Shown here piece by piece: positions 29,459-38,795 of a stretch of DNA of 64,000 bases. Position 1 is the stretch's first letter; the number at the start of each line of letters is the position of its first letter. The DNA comes from Pseudodesulfovibrio sp. zrk46 (GTDB taxonomy: Bacteria > Desulfobacterota > Desulfovibrionia > Desulfovibrionales > Desulfovibrionaceae). The stretch is taken from NCBI RefSeq assembly GCF_012516435.1, contig NZ_CP051216.1, forward strand, positions 2,374,001-2,438,000. The letters run 5' to 3'. The notes under the pieces were generated by a model, which was not told the origin of the DNA, did no database searches, and saw only the letters and a program-made list of their open reading frames with translations. The translations under genes were made by a program, and so were the position numbers.

Positions 29459-32400
29459 GTGATCATCATGCTTGAATCCATCAAACAGCTCTTCATCGCC
29501 TTCCTTATCAGTCTCATTCTCTGCCCGCCCTCCATGGTTCACGCCGGGGGCATAACCCCAGACGCCGCGGCGCCTGCAGCCAATCAGGCCACCATGGACA
29601 CCGCCCCCAACGGCGTGGATGTGGTCAACATTGCTGCACCGGGCGCCAACGGCATGTCCCACAACATGTTCACCGACTTCAATGTCGGCAGCTCGGGCGT
29701 CATCATCAATAACGGCGTTGCCCCCGGCGTGTCTCAACTTGGTGGCGCGATGGCTCCGAACCCGAATTTCTCGGGCGCGGCAGCCACCACCATTCTCAAC
29801 GAGGTCACCGGCACCGGGCGTTCGTCGATTCAGGGGCATACGGAAATATTCGGTCAGTCGGCCAACTACATCCTGTCCAACCCCAACGGTATTTCCATCA
29901 ACGGCGGCGGCTTCATCAACACGCCCAAGGCCACCATGACCACGGGTGTGCCGCAGTTCAGTGGCAATACCTTCGTGGGCCTCGATGTGCGCAGCGGTGA
30001 CATCCTCGTGCATGGCGCGGGCATCAACACCAATAACATTGATGCGTTCGAACTGGTCACCCGTGTGGCCACCATCAATGCCGATATTCACGCCAAGAGC
30101 CTGAGCGTAATCACCGGCCAGAACCGCCACAATCCGGTCTCTGGCACCACGACCACGCTGGCATCTGACGGTACCCCCGCGCCCACCATTTCCATTGATT
30201 CCTCTGCCCTTGGCGGCATGTACGCGGGCCGCATCAAGCTCGTGGGCACCGAGGCAGGCGTGGGCGTCAATACCAAGGGACTGGTGCAGTCCACCCAGCA
30301 TCTGGAGATGACGGCTGACGGCAAGATTCAGATTACCAACAAGGTCTCTTCGGGGAATACGCTGGCCCTGACCTCGCAGGATTCCATTGACGTTTCCGGT
30401 ACGGTCAAAGCCACGGGGACCGCTACGCTCACTGCCCCCACCGTCACCGTGGCCCGTGTTGATCCCACCGATGCGGCTCTGGTTAGTGCGAGTAATATCG
30501 AAGTGAACGCCGGAACCCTCGACAACCAGCGCCTCATGGCGGCGGATACCGAGGCGCTGATCACGGCTAACAACGCCATTAATACAGGTACCATCTACTC
30601 TGGCGGCACCTCTACCTTCCGCATCGGCGACACCCTGTACAATAACGAAGGCACCATCCTTGCCAAGGGCGATGCCGTCTTTGAGGGAACCACCGCAGGC
30701 TCCCGCATGGCGACCCTGCAGAATGATTCCGGCACTATTGAATCCCTTGAGGGCGGCCTGATCTTCCGCGCGACCACGTTTAATAATAACAACTCGAAAT
30801 TCACTCTTGTTCGAGGCTCTACCGAGTTGAGCTACCGTGAGGGTGGTGTCTGGTTCTATGGAGATGAAGGGGACGAGGCGTGGGATCACTTCCGTGCTCA
30901 GATGGGCCACGCGCCCCGTCAGGGACTGCCGAACAATACCCGCAACATCGAGCCTGCCGAAGTCAGCGCTATCGGGCTTGATACCTCGAGAAATATATTT
31001 ACCTATGAAGAGGTCGTAGAAGCCATCGCGGCCACCGAGGCCAAGCTTGCTGCTGATCCAGGTGCGCTGACTTCCGCTGAGAAGACACAGCTCAACCGGA
31101 TCAAAAGTCGTCTGTCATACAATCCTCCCTATTTCGGTAAATGGCGTCCTGGCGGCAGCGGATTCCTCTGGACCGAGATCGTCACCGAAGACTCTGCCAC
31201 GGGGCAGGACCAAGGCTCTGTGATCGCGGCCCATAATGACATCGTCATTGAGTCCGGCACCGCAAAGAACACGGTCAGCGCCATTACATCGACCACAGGT
31301 GATATCAACATCACGGCCGACTCCTTTGAGAACGTCGGCATGGATATCTACAAGCGCAAGGCTGTCCGGTGGATTCTGGGTCGCTATGCCAACCATAATA
31401 CGCCGCGCATCGCCCATATCGCTGGCGGTACCGAGGAGTTCCTCACCACCATTGATCACGCCTACGGCACGTTGGATGCGGGGAACAAGGTCAACATCAC
31501 TGGCGGCACTGTTACCAACGGCCTGACCGAGCGAAATGGCATTATCAATGCTCCCGACCCGGACGAACAGCAGCGCAAGGCGTCCACCGTAACGGATGAG
31601 ACCAACTTGCTTCCGTCCAACGGGATGTTCAACCTCAATACGAATCCGGCGCAGAATTACGTCATCGAGACGGACCCGGCACTGACCGACCTCGATGGTT
31701 TTTATGGCTCGGACTACATGATGTCCCGCTTCGGGATGGACCCGAACGATGAAGCCAACAAACGCATAGGTGATGCGTTCTACGAAACGCAGCTTGTGCG
31801 CAAGCAGATACAGGCGCTCTCTGCCAAGCGCTTCCTTGGCGATGCCCGGACCACCGATACCGAGGAATTCAAGCGGCTCATGGACAATGCAGTTGATGTT
31901 AAGGGCGACCTGAACCTCACTCCGGGCATTGCCCTGACGCAGGAGCAGATTGCTTCGCTCACCAAGGATATCGTGTGGCTTGAGAAGCGCACGGTGAACG
32001 GGCAGGAAGCCTTGGTCCCCGTGGTCTATCTCGGTACGGCCAGCCTCAGTAAAATCGCCAATGGCGGGGCAGTTATCACTGGCGCCGAGGTTGCCATCAA
32101 TACCACGGGTGATACGTCCAACGCCGGGCTTATTGAGGCCAAAAATCAAGTTACCATCACTGCCGATAATTTCTACAACAGTGGCACGGTAAAGGGCCAG
32201 ACCATTGACGCCACGGCTACGGATTCCATCCGCGCCACAGGCGGTACGTTTGATGGCGGTGATATCACCCTCAAGGCGGGTAAGGATGTTGTCATTGCCG
32301 CGGCAACGACCACGTCGTCCTCGGACGGCACCACGATCGAGCACGTCACACAGAAAGGCAGCATCAAGGCCACTGGCGACCTCTCCATCGAAGCCGGGCA

Positions 32401-34972
32401 GGATATCGGCATCCTTGGCTCGGATGTGGAAGTGGACGGCGCAGCCACGCTCAAGGCAGATCGCAACGTGGCGATCTCCACCGTGGAGACGACCACCACG
32501 TCCAAGCAGAGCGGTTCCGGCTTCAACGTCGACTTCACTGCCAAAAACAACATGGGCAGCAAGATCAAGACGGGTGGCGACCTGACCGTCGATGCTGGCG
32601 AGAGCGCCGCTATCCACGGCAGCGAGGTTGAATCCGGGGGCGATGCCACGATCAAGGCCAAGGGCGACGTCGCTGTCACCGCAGCCACGGACGAGCTCGA
32701 TTTCTACCTCCACTCAGAGGGCAAAAAAGGCGGCTTCTTTGGTGGCAAATCGTCCACGACCATTGATGCTCTGGAACAGCGAAACGTCGCGTCCGTTATC
32801 AAATCAAATGGCTCGATCAACATAGAAGCTGGTGCCGATGGTGGCGAGGGCAGTGTCATCGTCAAAGGCAGTCAGGGTAAGGCGACAGATGACATAGCAG
32901 TTCAGGCCTCGAAAGATATTCAGGCCCAAGTCAATCAGATTCTGAATCAATTTAAGTTTGAAGAGAAGAGTTCTGGTATCATGGGCGCTACGTCCATGGA
33001 CATGACTCAAAAAGATACCACTACCAACAACCGCCCTGTCTTTGAGGCTGGAGGAGGGCTGAAACTTCAGGCTAAGAATGACGTAGTGTTGGAATCCGCC
33101 AGCCTCAAGTCTGGTGACACCACAGAGATCATAGCCGAGGAAGGCAAGGTCGCCATGCTGGTGACCAAGGACAAGTCCTATGAGCACGAAGTGAAGACCG
33201 ACATGGGCTTCCTGACATGGTCATCCAAGGACAAGGGCAAGATCGACGAGAAAGTCCTGCATACCCTCATCGAGCCGGGTGCCAGCCTTACGATTACCAC
33301 GCCTGAAGGCGTCACCGTGGAGTTCAAGGAATCCTCCGGTGACGTGCGCAAGGACGTCGAACTCCTCGCCAATGCGGAGGGTCTCGAATGGATGGCCGAC
33401 CTGCTGGAGCGCGACGACGTAGACTGGCAGGCCGTTCAGGAATTCCACGACGAGTGGAGCAAGTCCGACGGTGGCCTCGGCGCGGGCGGAATGCTGATTG
33501 TATCGCTCATCGCATCCGCCGTGACTGCTGGCGGCGCTTCGACTTTAGCGGCAGCCTGTATGCAAATGACTATGTCAGCAATCGAAGCCAGCGCAGGAGC
33601 TACTTTGCTGCATACTGCTCTCACAGCCGCATTTACCTCTATCGGAAGCCAAGCAATTACGGCTCTTGGCAATGCGGCAGCAGGTGGCGATCTTGGCAAA
33701 GGTCTCGCCTCCATCGCTTCCGAAGATGGCCTTAAGGCCATCACAACGGCCATGCTGACCGCCAACCTGACACAAGCAGCCCTTAAGGACCTCGATAGCC
33801 TTGTTGATGTTGGAGAAAAAGCTTCTGCTCTGGATAAATTCTACGCAGGGTTAGCCAACGATCTTCAAGGAAATCTCATCAAGGCCGGGATCAATACAGG
33901 CGTCGGTACTGCCGTCAATGGCGGCAACCTTGGTGAAAATTTGGTCGCGAACATTCGCGGGGCGGCTGTTTCGACCTTGGGAGCCAAAGGTGCCAATCTC
34001 ATTGGTACAAGTTATCGAAACGGGGATTTGAATCTTGCTAGTCGCTACATTGCTCATGCCGCATTAGGTGGGGCAATCGACTTGGCTACCGGCGGAGACG
34101 GAACATCAGGAGCAGTGGGGGCAGTCGCAGGCGAAATTGTTGCAGACACCTTTGTTGCGACATATGTTAACAACAAGCTCTCCAATCCGGACAACTTCAG
34201 TACCGCTGAAGACTTCCAGAAGGAAGTTGTCGAACTGCAAGCCAGAGGTGTAGACCTTGCACGACTCGGGGCAGGCTTGGCAGCGGCAGCCGTGGGTGGC
34301 GACGTCAACGTCGGCGCACAAACTGGTGCCAATGCAGCGGAAAACAATGCTGTTTTCTGTCTGGCAATCGCCGTGACTCTGACTACCCTGGAATTCGCAG
34401 ACAAAGTGATCACCGGTTATGACGCCTGGCGACTTGTAAAAGCTTTAAACGACGATGATACCGAAAAAGCAGCCGAGATCAGTCTAGAAATATCTGCTGG
34501 CTTGGCTACTGACCTTATTCCCGGCAACAAAATTGCCCTCATGCTCGCGAAGTCCCTCGACGGTTTGGGTTTGGTTGCACTTGGGACCAAAATCGTAGGG
34601 AAGGTTGGGGGTAACTTTGCAAATGCTGCCTTTAAGGTTGCGGATAAAATGCCGTCGTCATTCGGTCATAGCGCGAATGATTTATTTCGAAATGCTGTTA
34701 CTCCAAATAAACATGGTATATCTCCTCTTAGCAGAGCTATTGATAAACATTCATCACGCTCTGGGAGCGTGTATAATTCGGTATCTGGTAGTCCTAATGT
34801 GAAAAATGCAAAAGCTCAGGAGTTGCTTGAAGAAATAATGAATAATCCCAAAACGGTTGTGGTTGAGAAAACAAGTAATAGGTTTGGTAATCATATTGAT
34901 ATGATTGCACCTGACGGTAAAGGGTTGAGATTTGGAAAGAATGGCAACTTTATAGGAGTGCTGGAGCCCTAA
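29459..34972 (+). CDS. TpsA exoprotein, haemagglutinin-type with C-terminal polymorphic toxin (CdiA-like)
   Basis: 1837 residues. A signal peptide ends near MVHAGG; the TPS secretion domain at about 35-190 holds the hallmark NPNGI (near residue 141). A long beta-helix of haemagglutinin repeats follows to about 1240. Residues about 1370-1560 look like the DUF637 region (GGNLGENLVANIRGAAVSTLG). AAENNAV near 1627 corresponds to the VENN junction of CdiA proteins; the last 205 residues are the variable toxin tip, ending GKGLRFGKNGNFIGVLEP. This tip is AT-rich, unlike the rest. The toxin activity is not recognised; a BECR-type RNase is a guess. The start has no clear ribosome site (GTG 29459 or ATG 29468). 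Confidence 0.9.
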   Translation: MIIMLESIKQLFIAFLISLILCPPSMVHAGGITPDAAAPAANQATMDTAPNGVDVVNIAAPGANGMSHNMFTDFNVGSSGVIINNGVAPGVSQLGGAMAPNPNFSGAAATTILNEVTGTGRSSIQGHTEIFGQSANYILSNPNGISINGGGFINTPKATMTTGVPQFSGNTFVGLDVRSGDILVHGAGINTNNIDAFELVTRVATINADIHAKSLSVITGQNRHNPVSGTTTTLASDGTPAPTISIDSSALGGMYAGRIKLVGTEAGVGVNTKGLVQSTQHLEMTADGKIQITNKVSSGNTLALTSQDSIDVSGTVKATGTATLTAPTVTVARVDPTDAALVSASNIEVNAGTLDNQRLMAADTEALITANNAINTGTIYSGGTSTFRIGDTLYNNEGTILAKGDAVFEGTTAGSRMATLQNDSGTIESLEGGLIFRATTFNNNNSKFTLVRGSTELSYREGGVWFYGDEGDEAWDHFRAQMGHAPRQGLPNNTRNIEPAEVSAIGLDTSRNIFTYEEVVEAIAATEAKLAADPGALTSAEKTQLNRIKSRLSYNPPYFGKWRPGGSGFLWTEIVTEDSATGQDQGSVIAAHNDIVIESGTAKNTVSAITSTTGDINITADSFENVGMDIYKRKAVRWILGRYANHNTPRIAHIAGGTEEFLTTIDHAYGTLDAGNKVNITGGTVTNGLTERNGIINAPDPDEQQRKASTVTDETNLLPSNGMFNLNTNPAQNYVIETDPALTDLDGFYGSDYMMSRFGMDPNDEANKRIGDAFYETQLVRKQIQALSAKRFLGDARTTDTEEFKRLMDNAVDVKGDLNLTPGIALTQEQIASLTKDIVWLEKRTVNGQEALVPVVYLGTASLSKIANGGAVITGAEVAINTTGDTSNAGLIEAKNQVTITADNFYNSGTVKGQTIDATATDSIRATGGTFDGGDITLKAGKDVVIAAATTTSSSDGTTIEHVTQKGSIKATGDLSIEAGQDIGILGSDVEVDGAATLKADRNVAISTVETTTTSKQSGSGFNVDFTAKNNMGSKIKTGGDLTVDAGESAAIHGSEVESGGDATIKAKGDVAVTAATDELDFYLHSEGKKGGFFGGKSSTTIDALEQRNVASVIKSNGSINIEAGADGGEGSVIVKGSQGKATDDIAVQASKDIQAQVNQILNQFKFEEKSSGIMGATSMDMTQKDTTTNNRPVFEAGGGLKLQAKNDVVLESASLKSGDTTEIIAEEGKVAMLVTKDKSYEHEVKTDMGFLTWSSKDKGKIDEKVLHTLIEPGASLTITTPEGVTVEFKESSGDVRKDVELLANAEGLEWMADLLERDDVDWQAVQEFHDEWSKSDGGLGAGGMLIVSLIASAVTAGGASTLAAACMQMTMSAIEASAGATLLHTALTAAFTSIGSQAITALGNAAAGGDLGKGLASIASEDGLKAITTAMLTANLTQAALKDLDSLVDVGEKASALDKFYAGLANDLQGNLIKAGINTGVGTAVNGGNLGENLVANIRGAAVSTLGAKGANLIGTSYRNGDLNLASRYIAHAALGGAIDLATGGDGTSGAVGAVAGEIVADTFVATYVNNKLSNPDNFSTAEDFQKEVVELQARGVDLARLGAGLAAAAVGGDVNVGAQTGANAAENNAVFCLAIAVTLTTLEFADKVITGYDAWRLVKALNDDDTEKAAEISLEISAGLATDLIPGNKIALMLAKSLDGLGLVALGTKIVGKVGGNFANAAFKVADKMPSSFGHSANDLFRNAVTPNKHGISPLSRAIDKHSSRSGSVYNSVSGSPNVKNAKAQELLEEIMNNPKTVVVEKTSNRFGNHIDMIAPDGKGLRFGKNGNFIGVLEP

Positions 34973-34973
34973 T

Positions 34974-35189
34974 ATGTTTAGCAGATTAATTGCAGATGAT
35001 CCGACAAGAAAAAATGTATATGTAGAAATTTATTATAATGATTCAATGCTTGCTGAAGTAATTCATGAAAATAAGCAAAATGAGATAATTATATATGGCC
35101 CTCCGAAGGAGAGCTGGGATGCGATACCATTGACTGATTTTATTGAGGTGTTGAATCAAGCAAACGAAGATATGAGCTTTCAGGATTGA
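34974..35189 (+). CDS. Probable immunity protein of the expressed TpsA toxin
   Basis: 71 acidic residues, starting one base after the tpsA stop, so translationally coupled. The DNA is strikingly AT-rich. I recognise no family. Place (directly 3' of a toxin tip, as cdiI is to cdiA), size and base use support the immunity role. A terminator repeat follows at once. Confidence 0.7.
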   Translation: MFSRLIADDPTRKNVYVEIYYNDSMLAEVIHENKQNEIIIYGPPKESWDAIPLTDFIEVLNQANEDMSFQD

Positions 35190-35193
35190 TAAT

Positions 35194-35282
35194 GAATTAG
35201 GGGGACACCATACCTATTTCTCACTCCCTATACTGTTAATCAGGCCCGCACTAAGCGGGCCTTTTTTTGTTCTTTGACATCC
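35194..35282 (+). repeat. Repeat A, copy 1: REP-like end plus intrinsic terminator
   Basis: Starts GAATTAGGGGGACACC, then ATACCTATTT, and ends with GGCCCGC-ACTAA-GCGGGCC and seven T (35243-35268), then TTGTTCTTTGACATCC. Near-identical or related copies close units at 37628, 39994, 43767 and 44585. It is the last sequence shared before homology to tpsA restarts at 35287. Confidence 0.9.
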
Positions 35283-35286
35283 CACG

Positions 35287-36128
35287 GACATTACTTCCGG
35301 TGGTGAGACCGAGATCACGGCACAGGGCGGGCAGGTTTCCATGCTCGTTACCAAAGACAGGGAATACAAGCGCGAAGTCAAGTCTGATATGGGCTTCTTC
35401 TCATTCTCAACCAAGGATGAGGGAAGCGTTGACGAGACTGTTCAGCACACGGAAATCAACGCCGGTGGCGGGCTGACCATCACCACCGCCGAAGGAATCG
35501 TTGTCCAGTATAAAGAGACGGGCAACGTTCAGGAGGATATCGCACAACTCGCCCAGTCTCCCGGCCTTGAATGGATGGCAGAGGTTGCCAGTCGCGACGA
35601 CGTGGATTGGCAGGCCATTCAGGAAGTGCACAACCAGTGGAGCGAATCCAACAGCGGCATCGGCGGACCGGGCATGCAGCTTGTGTCGCTCGCCATGGCT
35701 GTGGCGTTGTCTGCTACAGGGGTAGGATCTTCTTTTGCCGTTGGTCTTATGGGCTTTACCGAAGGCTCTTCAATGGCGGTTGCCATGGCCGCAGGCTTCA
35801 ACTCGCTGGTCATGCAGGCCGGAATGCAGGTCGTTCAAAATGGCGGCGATATCGGTGCCGCTCTCGAGGCGATGGCATCTGTTGAAACAGTGCGCTCTTT
35901 GGCTACCGCCATGCTTACAGCAGGGCTTATGAATGAGGCCATGCAGTTGGATGGCCTGAAAGCGGAGAAGCTCGCTGAAGGCGCTAGCGATTATGATAAA
36001 ATGATCGCCAACCTTGCGCAGGAACTCAAGGAAGGCGCTGTACAGGCTGGCGTAAATGCTGGTGTCGGCACAGCCGTCAACGGCGGCAACCTTGGTGAAA
36101 ACTTGGTGGCTAACCTGCGTGGGGCGGC
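35287..36128 (+). repeat. 842-bp direct repeat, copy 1 (second copy 40089-40930)
   Basis: The two stretches are nearly identical, with a handful of substitutions, mostly silent (for example AAAGAC/AAGGAC after the ATG). Identity drops sharply after the codons for GAAVS. They encode the end of the haemagglutinin repeats and the first part of the DUF637 region. Such a tract is an obvious substrate for homologous recombination between units. Confidence 0.9.
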
Positions 36129-37137
36129 AGTATCAATATTGGGCGCGCAAGTGGCCAATGAGATTGGTAAGGCCTATGACAATGGCAACGGCGACCTCGA
36201 CTACGTTAGCCACAAGATAGCCCACGCCGCATTGGGCGGAGCTATTGCCGCTGCGAGTGGAGAAGATATCGCTTCTGGTGCTATTGGCGGTGCAGTGGGT
36301 GAAATGACTGGCGAGATGCTTAGTAATGAAATCCAGGAGGCTATGCTAACTGGAAGCATAGAACCTAAGGACGCGAAAAGATGGATTGACGCCGGAGTAG
36401 ACTTGTCTAAACTCGCCGCAGGGCTTGCCGCTGCAGCATCTGGTGGAGATATTGATACCGCTGCAACGACAGGAGGGAATGCGGCTCAGAACAATGCGTT
36501 AGGAGCTGCTGCTACGACAGCTTTAGTCTTGTGCGAGCTTAATCCCGTAACACTGACTGCTCTGGTTGTGCTTACAGCTGCCGCTATAGTAACGCCTGAA
36601 GAACAAAAGAAACAAATCGCCATTGCTGTCGCCAATGATGTCACCTCTCTAATAAACTGGATAACCTCGAAATATCAGGGGCTGTCAGAGGGCGAGAAAC
36701 AGCAAATTGCACAGCTCCCCGGCTATGATCCAGGCGAATTAGGCGATTTTAATCCTGGAGGCTACGGAGAACAGGCTCCGGATGTAGATACAGGCCCATT
36801 GGAGACCTTGCCTGAGGAAGACGCCAACAAGCCTATTGTTGAAACAATTCCTATTGAAGAGAAGAAGGCTGAGGATTATATACTTCATGAAAAGTCTATC
36901 AATCAACTGAATCAAGAAATTGAGACAGGAAAAGCTCCTTCTGGAATCAAGCGAATAGATATCGGGCTTATTTATAAGGAACAACCACATGTACACTTTG
37001 AAGATGGAAGAGCTTTGAACAAAGATGGTAGGTGGAAGCATACTGGAAGAAAAGATAAGAATGTCAAACCAAAAAAGCTAACAACCAAACAGAAGAAATG
37101 GTTAAAAAAGAACGGGTGGAAGCTCCCCAATGAATAA
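35341..37137 (+). CDS. Orphan TpsA C-terminal module A with toxin tip
   Basis: 598 codons, homologous to TpsA from about residue 1230. In-frame homology (ITSGGETEITAQGGQVS) starts 54 bases before the first ATG, and no signal, TPS domain, or ribosome site is present, so it is likely not secreted by itself. The junction AAQNNAL lies near 36481-36500. The tip ends in a Lys-rich segment with HVHFEDGRALNKDGRWKH, resembling small nuclease-type toxins, without firm family. The next gene overlaps by 8 bases. Confidence 0.82.
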   Translation: MLVTKDREYKREVKSDMGFFSFSTKDEGSVDETVQHTEINAGGGLTITTAEGIVVQYKETGNVQEDIAQLAQSPGLEWMAEVASRDDVDWQAIQEVHNQWSESNSGIGGPGMQLVSLAMAVALSATGVGSSFAVGLMGFTEGSSMAVAMAAGFNSLVMQAGMQVVQNGGDIGAALEAMASVETVRSLATAMLTAGLMNEAMQLDGLKAEKLAEGASDYDKMIANLAQELKEGAVQAGVNAGVGTAVNGGNLGENLVANLRGAAVSILGAQVANEIGKAYDNGNGDLDYVSHKIAHAALGGAIAAASGEDIASGAIGGAVGEMTGEMLSNEIQEAMLTGSIEPKDAKRWIDAGVDLSKLAAGLAAAASGGDIDTAATTGGNAAQNNALGAAATTALVLCELNPVTLTALVVLTAAAIVTPEEQKKQIAIAVANDVTSLINWITSKYQGLSEGEKQQIAQLPGYDPGELGDFNPGGYGEQAPDVDTGPLETLPEEDANKPIVETIPIEEKKAEDYILHEKSINQLNQEIETGKAPSGIKRIDIGLIYKEQPHVHFEDGRALNKDGRWKHTGRKDKNVKPKKLTTKQKKWLKKNGWKLPNE

Positions 37138-37624
37138 TCAATTACAAATATGGCTAGAAGAACGCATTGATGATCTCGCAAGCAATGACTTAAATTATGA
37201 TGATCATGTTGATCAGTTTATTAAGAAAAATGAATGGGTGGATATTTATGACGACTGTATCAAACTCTTGGTTGATGCAATCGAGTATGTCTCATTAAAA
37301 GGAATTAAGGATGTAGTCGTCTTTTTAAATATTCCACTTATTCAAAGCAATAGAATTATAGCAAATGATTATGATTCACTTAAATTGGACATCCCCAACT
37401 TTGTATCCGATAGCAGATTTCCCCCCCCGTCATTGTATATCTATAAAAGAGACGATTTGGATTTTCGAGAAGGAGATCGTGAAGTTTATATTCGGCCGAT
37501 TCAAGTTGATAAAAGGCTTGATGAATATGATTGTACTGCTCTTTATAAATGTGAAAGGGAGGCGCTAGATATTGAAGGGGATTATCCCTTCTATAGGAAT
37601 ATTCAGATTAAATGTTATCTTTAA
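37130..37624 (+). CDS. Probable immunity protein for module A
   Basis: 164 acidic residues from AT-rich DNA, overlapping the toxin stop by 8 bases. No family recognised; many Asp and Tyr, which suits binding to a basic toxin. The role is inferred from position. Its mRNA would end at the repeat A hairpin just downstream. Confidence 0.65.
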   Translation: MNNQLQIWLEERIDDLASNDLNYDDHVDQFIKKNEWVDIYDDCIKLLVDAIEYVSLKGIKDVVVFLNIPLIQSNRIIANDYDSLKLDIPNFVSDSRFPPPSLYIYKRDDLDFREGDREVYIRPIQVDKRLDEYDCTALYKCEREALDIEGDYPFYRNIQIKCYL

Positions 37625-37627
37625 AAA

Positions 37628-37708
37628 GAATTAGGGAGACACCATACCTATTTCTTTCCCCATATGATTCTTCAGGCTCGCCATATGCGGGCCTTTCTTT
37701 TTTTGAAG
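37628..37708 (+). repeat. Repeat A, copy 2 (diverged) with terminator
   Basis: GAATTAGGGAGACACC and ATACCTATTT are followed by GGCTCGC-CATAT-GCGGGCC (37675-37693) and TTTCTTTTTTT. More substitutions than the other copies. Confidence 0.85.
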
Positions 37709-37739
37709 TTGTAAATATTAACGAATTTTAAGAACAGAA

Positions 37740-38033
37740 TTATGGGGACACCTCCCAACAGAATTATGCAGAATTATGGGGACACCTCCCTAATTATTGT
37801 TGAGGTATATAGTCGAAATACAGGAAAGAACCTTGGCAAAAAGAGCTTGCAAGGAAAGTGGTTAAGAGGCCCAGACCCGACAAGGACGTTACCTAAATAA
37901 GGATACTGATAATGCGGTCAAAAACGATTTTGACACTGACAAACCACGTACATCTGATATTGGTTCCAGCTAAGGGATCAGGGTTACGTCTCGCCCTTGG
38001 AATTATGGGGAATTATGGGGGAATTATGGGGAG
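37740..38033 (+). repeat. Scrambled remnant of a RAYT element
   Basis: It contains two REP-type ends (TATGGGGACACCTCCC near 37741 and 37775) and a 63-base piece at 37938-38000 that copies 38264-38326, inside the transposase gene of the complete element downstream, with one change. Three short AATTATGGGG repeats follow at 38001-38030. The 37625-38033 gap holds no gene. Confidence 0.8.
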
Positions 38034-38772
38034 GAATTATGGGGACACCTCCCTAATTATTGACTGCAATATCAGATTGATGCACCTTTAAGCATGCCAA
38101 GAATACCCAGAATTGTTGTCCCGGGGGAACCTCATCATGTCATTCAACGGGGAAACCGGCGTCTTCCCACTTTTTTTTGTGAAGACGATTATTGCTTTTA
38201 CCTTGAATGGCTTCATACGTGTTGCGAAAAGTATGCAGTAAAAATATGGGCGTATTGCCTTATGACAAACCACGTACATCTGATATTGGTTCCAGCTAAG
38301 GAATCAGGGTTACGTCTCGCCCTTGGAGAAACCCACAAACGCTATACGGCTTATATAAACAAACGGGAAAGGTGGACTGGTCATCTTTGGCAAGGAAGGT
38401 TTTCTTCATATCCAATGGATGAAGCCTATCTTCTTGCTGCCGCCCGATATGTTGAACTTAATCCGGTTCGCGCTGGCATCGTCAAATATCCTTGCGAGTA
38501 TAAATGGAGCAGTGCACGGGCTCATGTAAAGGGCGAAGATGATCAATTCGTCGACGTCGCTCCTCTTTTGTCGCTTGTCCCAGACTGGGAAAGCTTTTTG
38601 ACTGGGGCTGACAGCACCGAGATGCAAGAGCATATCAAAAAACACAGCCGGACAGGTCGCCCTTTGGGCAGCAATGCTTTTTTTGACCGTTTGCAACAGG
38701 TTTTAGGCAAAGATGTTAGACCTCAAAAGCCAGGTCCCAAAATGAAGAATTAGGGAGGTGTCCCCCTAATTC
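38034..38772 (+). mobile_element. Complete REP-associated tyrosine transposase element
   Basis: Left end GAATTATGGGGACACCTCCC and right end, read on the other strand, GAATTAGGGGGACACCTCCC form imperfect inverted repeats of about 25 bases, each able to fold on GGGG...CCC. The 739-bp element contains a single transposase gene. It is inserted where module B would otherwise be joined to upstream tpsA-type sequence. Confidence 0.85.
38094..38753 (+). CDS. REP-associated tyrosine transposase (IS200-like, TnpA_REP)
   Basis: 219 residues. The HUH motif is HVH within MTNHVHLI (His60, His62) and the catalytic Tyr is Tyr119 in RYVELNPVRAG, both diagnostic of RAYT proteins. They nick single-stranded REP hairpins. 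The basic tail RPQKPGPKMKN is usual. The frame is intact, so the element may be able to move REP sequences nearby. Confidence 0.93.
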   Translation: MPRIPRIVVPGEPHHVIQRGNRRLPTFFCEDDYCFYLEWLHTCCEKYAVKIWAYCLMTNHVHLILVPAKESGLRLALGETHKRYTAYINKRERWTGHLWQGRFSSYPMDEAYLLAAARYVELNPVRAGIVKYPCEYKWSSARAHVKGEDDQFVDVAPLLSLVPDWESFLTGADSTEMQEHIKKHSRTGRPLGSNAFFDRLQQVLGKDVRPQKPGPKMKN

Positions 38773-38795
38773 GCGGAGGGGCGGCTGTCGCTTCG

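Noticed and set aside
28946-32713. Long minus-strand ORFs of 654 and 532 codons
   Set aside because: Antisense of tpsB/tpsA, an effect of GC-rich third positions in the haemagglutinin repeats.
34974-35189. Continuation of tpsA by frameshift
   Set aside because: The ORF has its own start one base after the tpsA stop, is acidic and compact, and follows the toxin-immunity pattern seen four more times.
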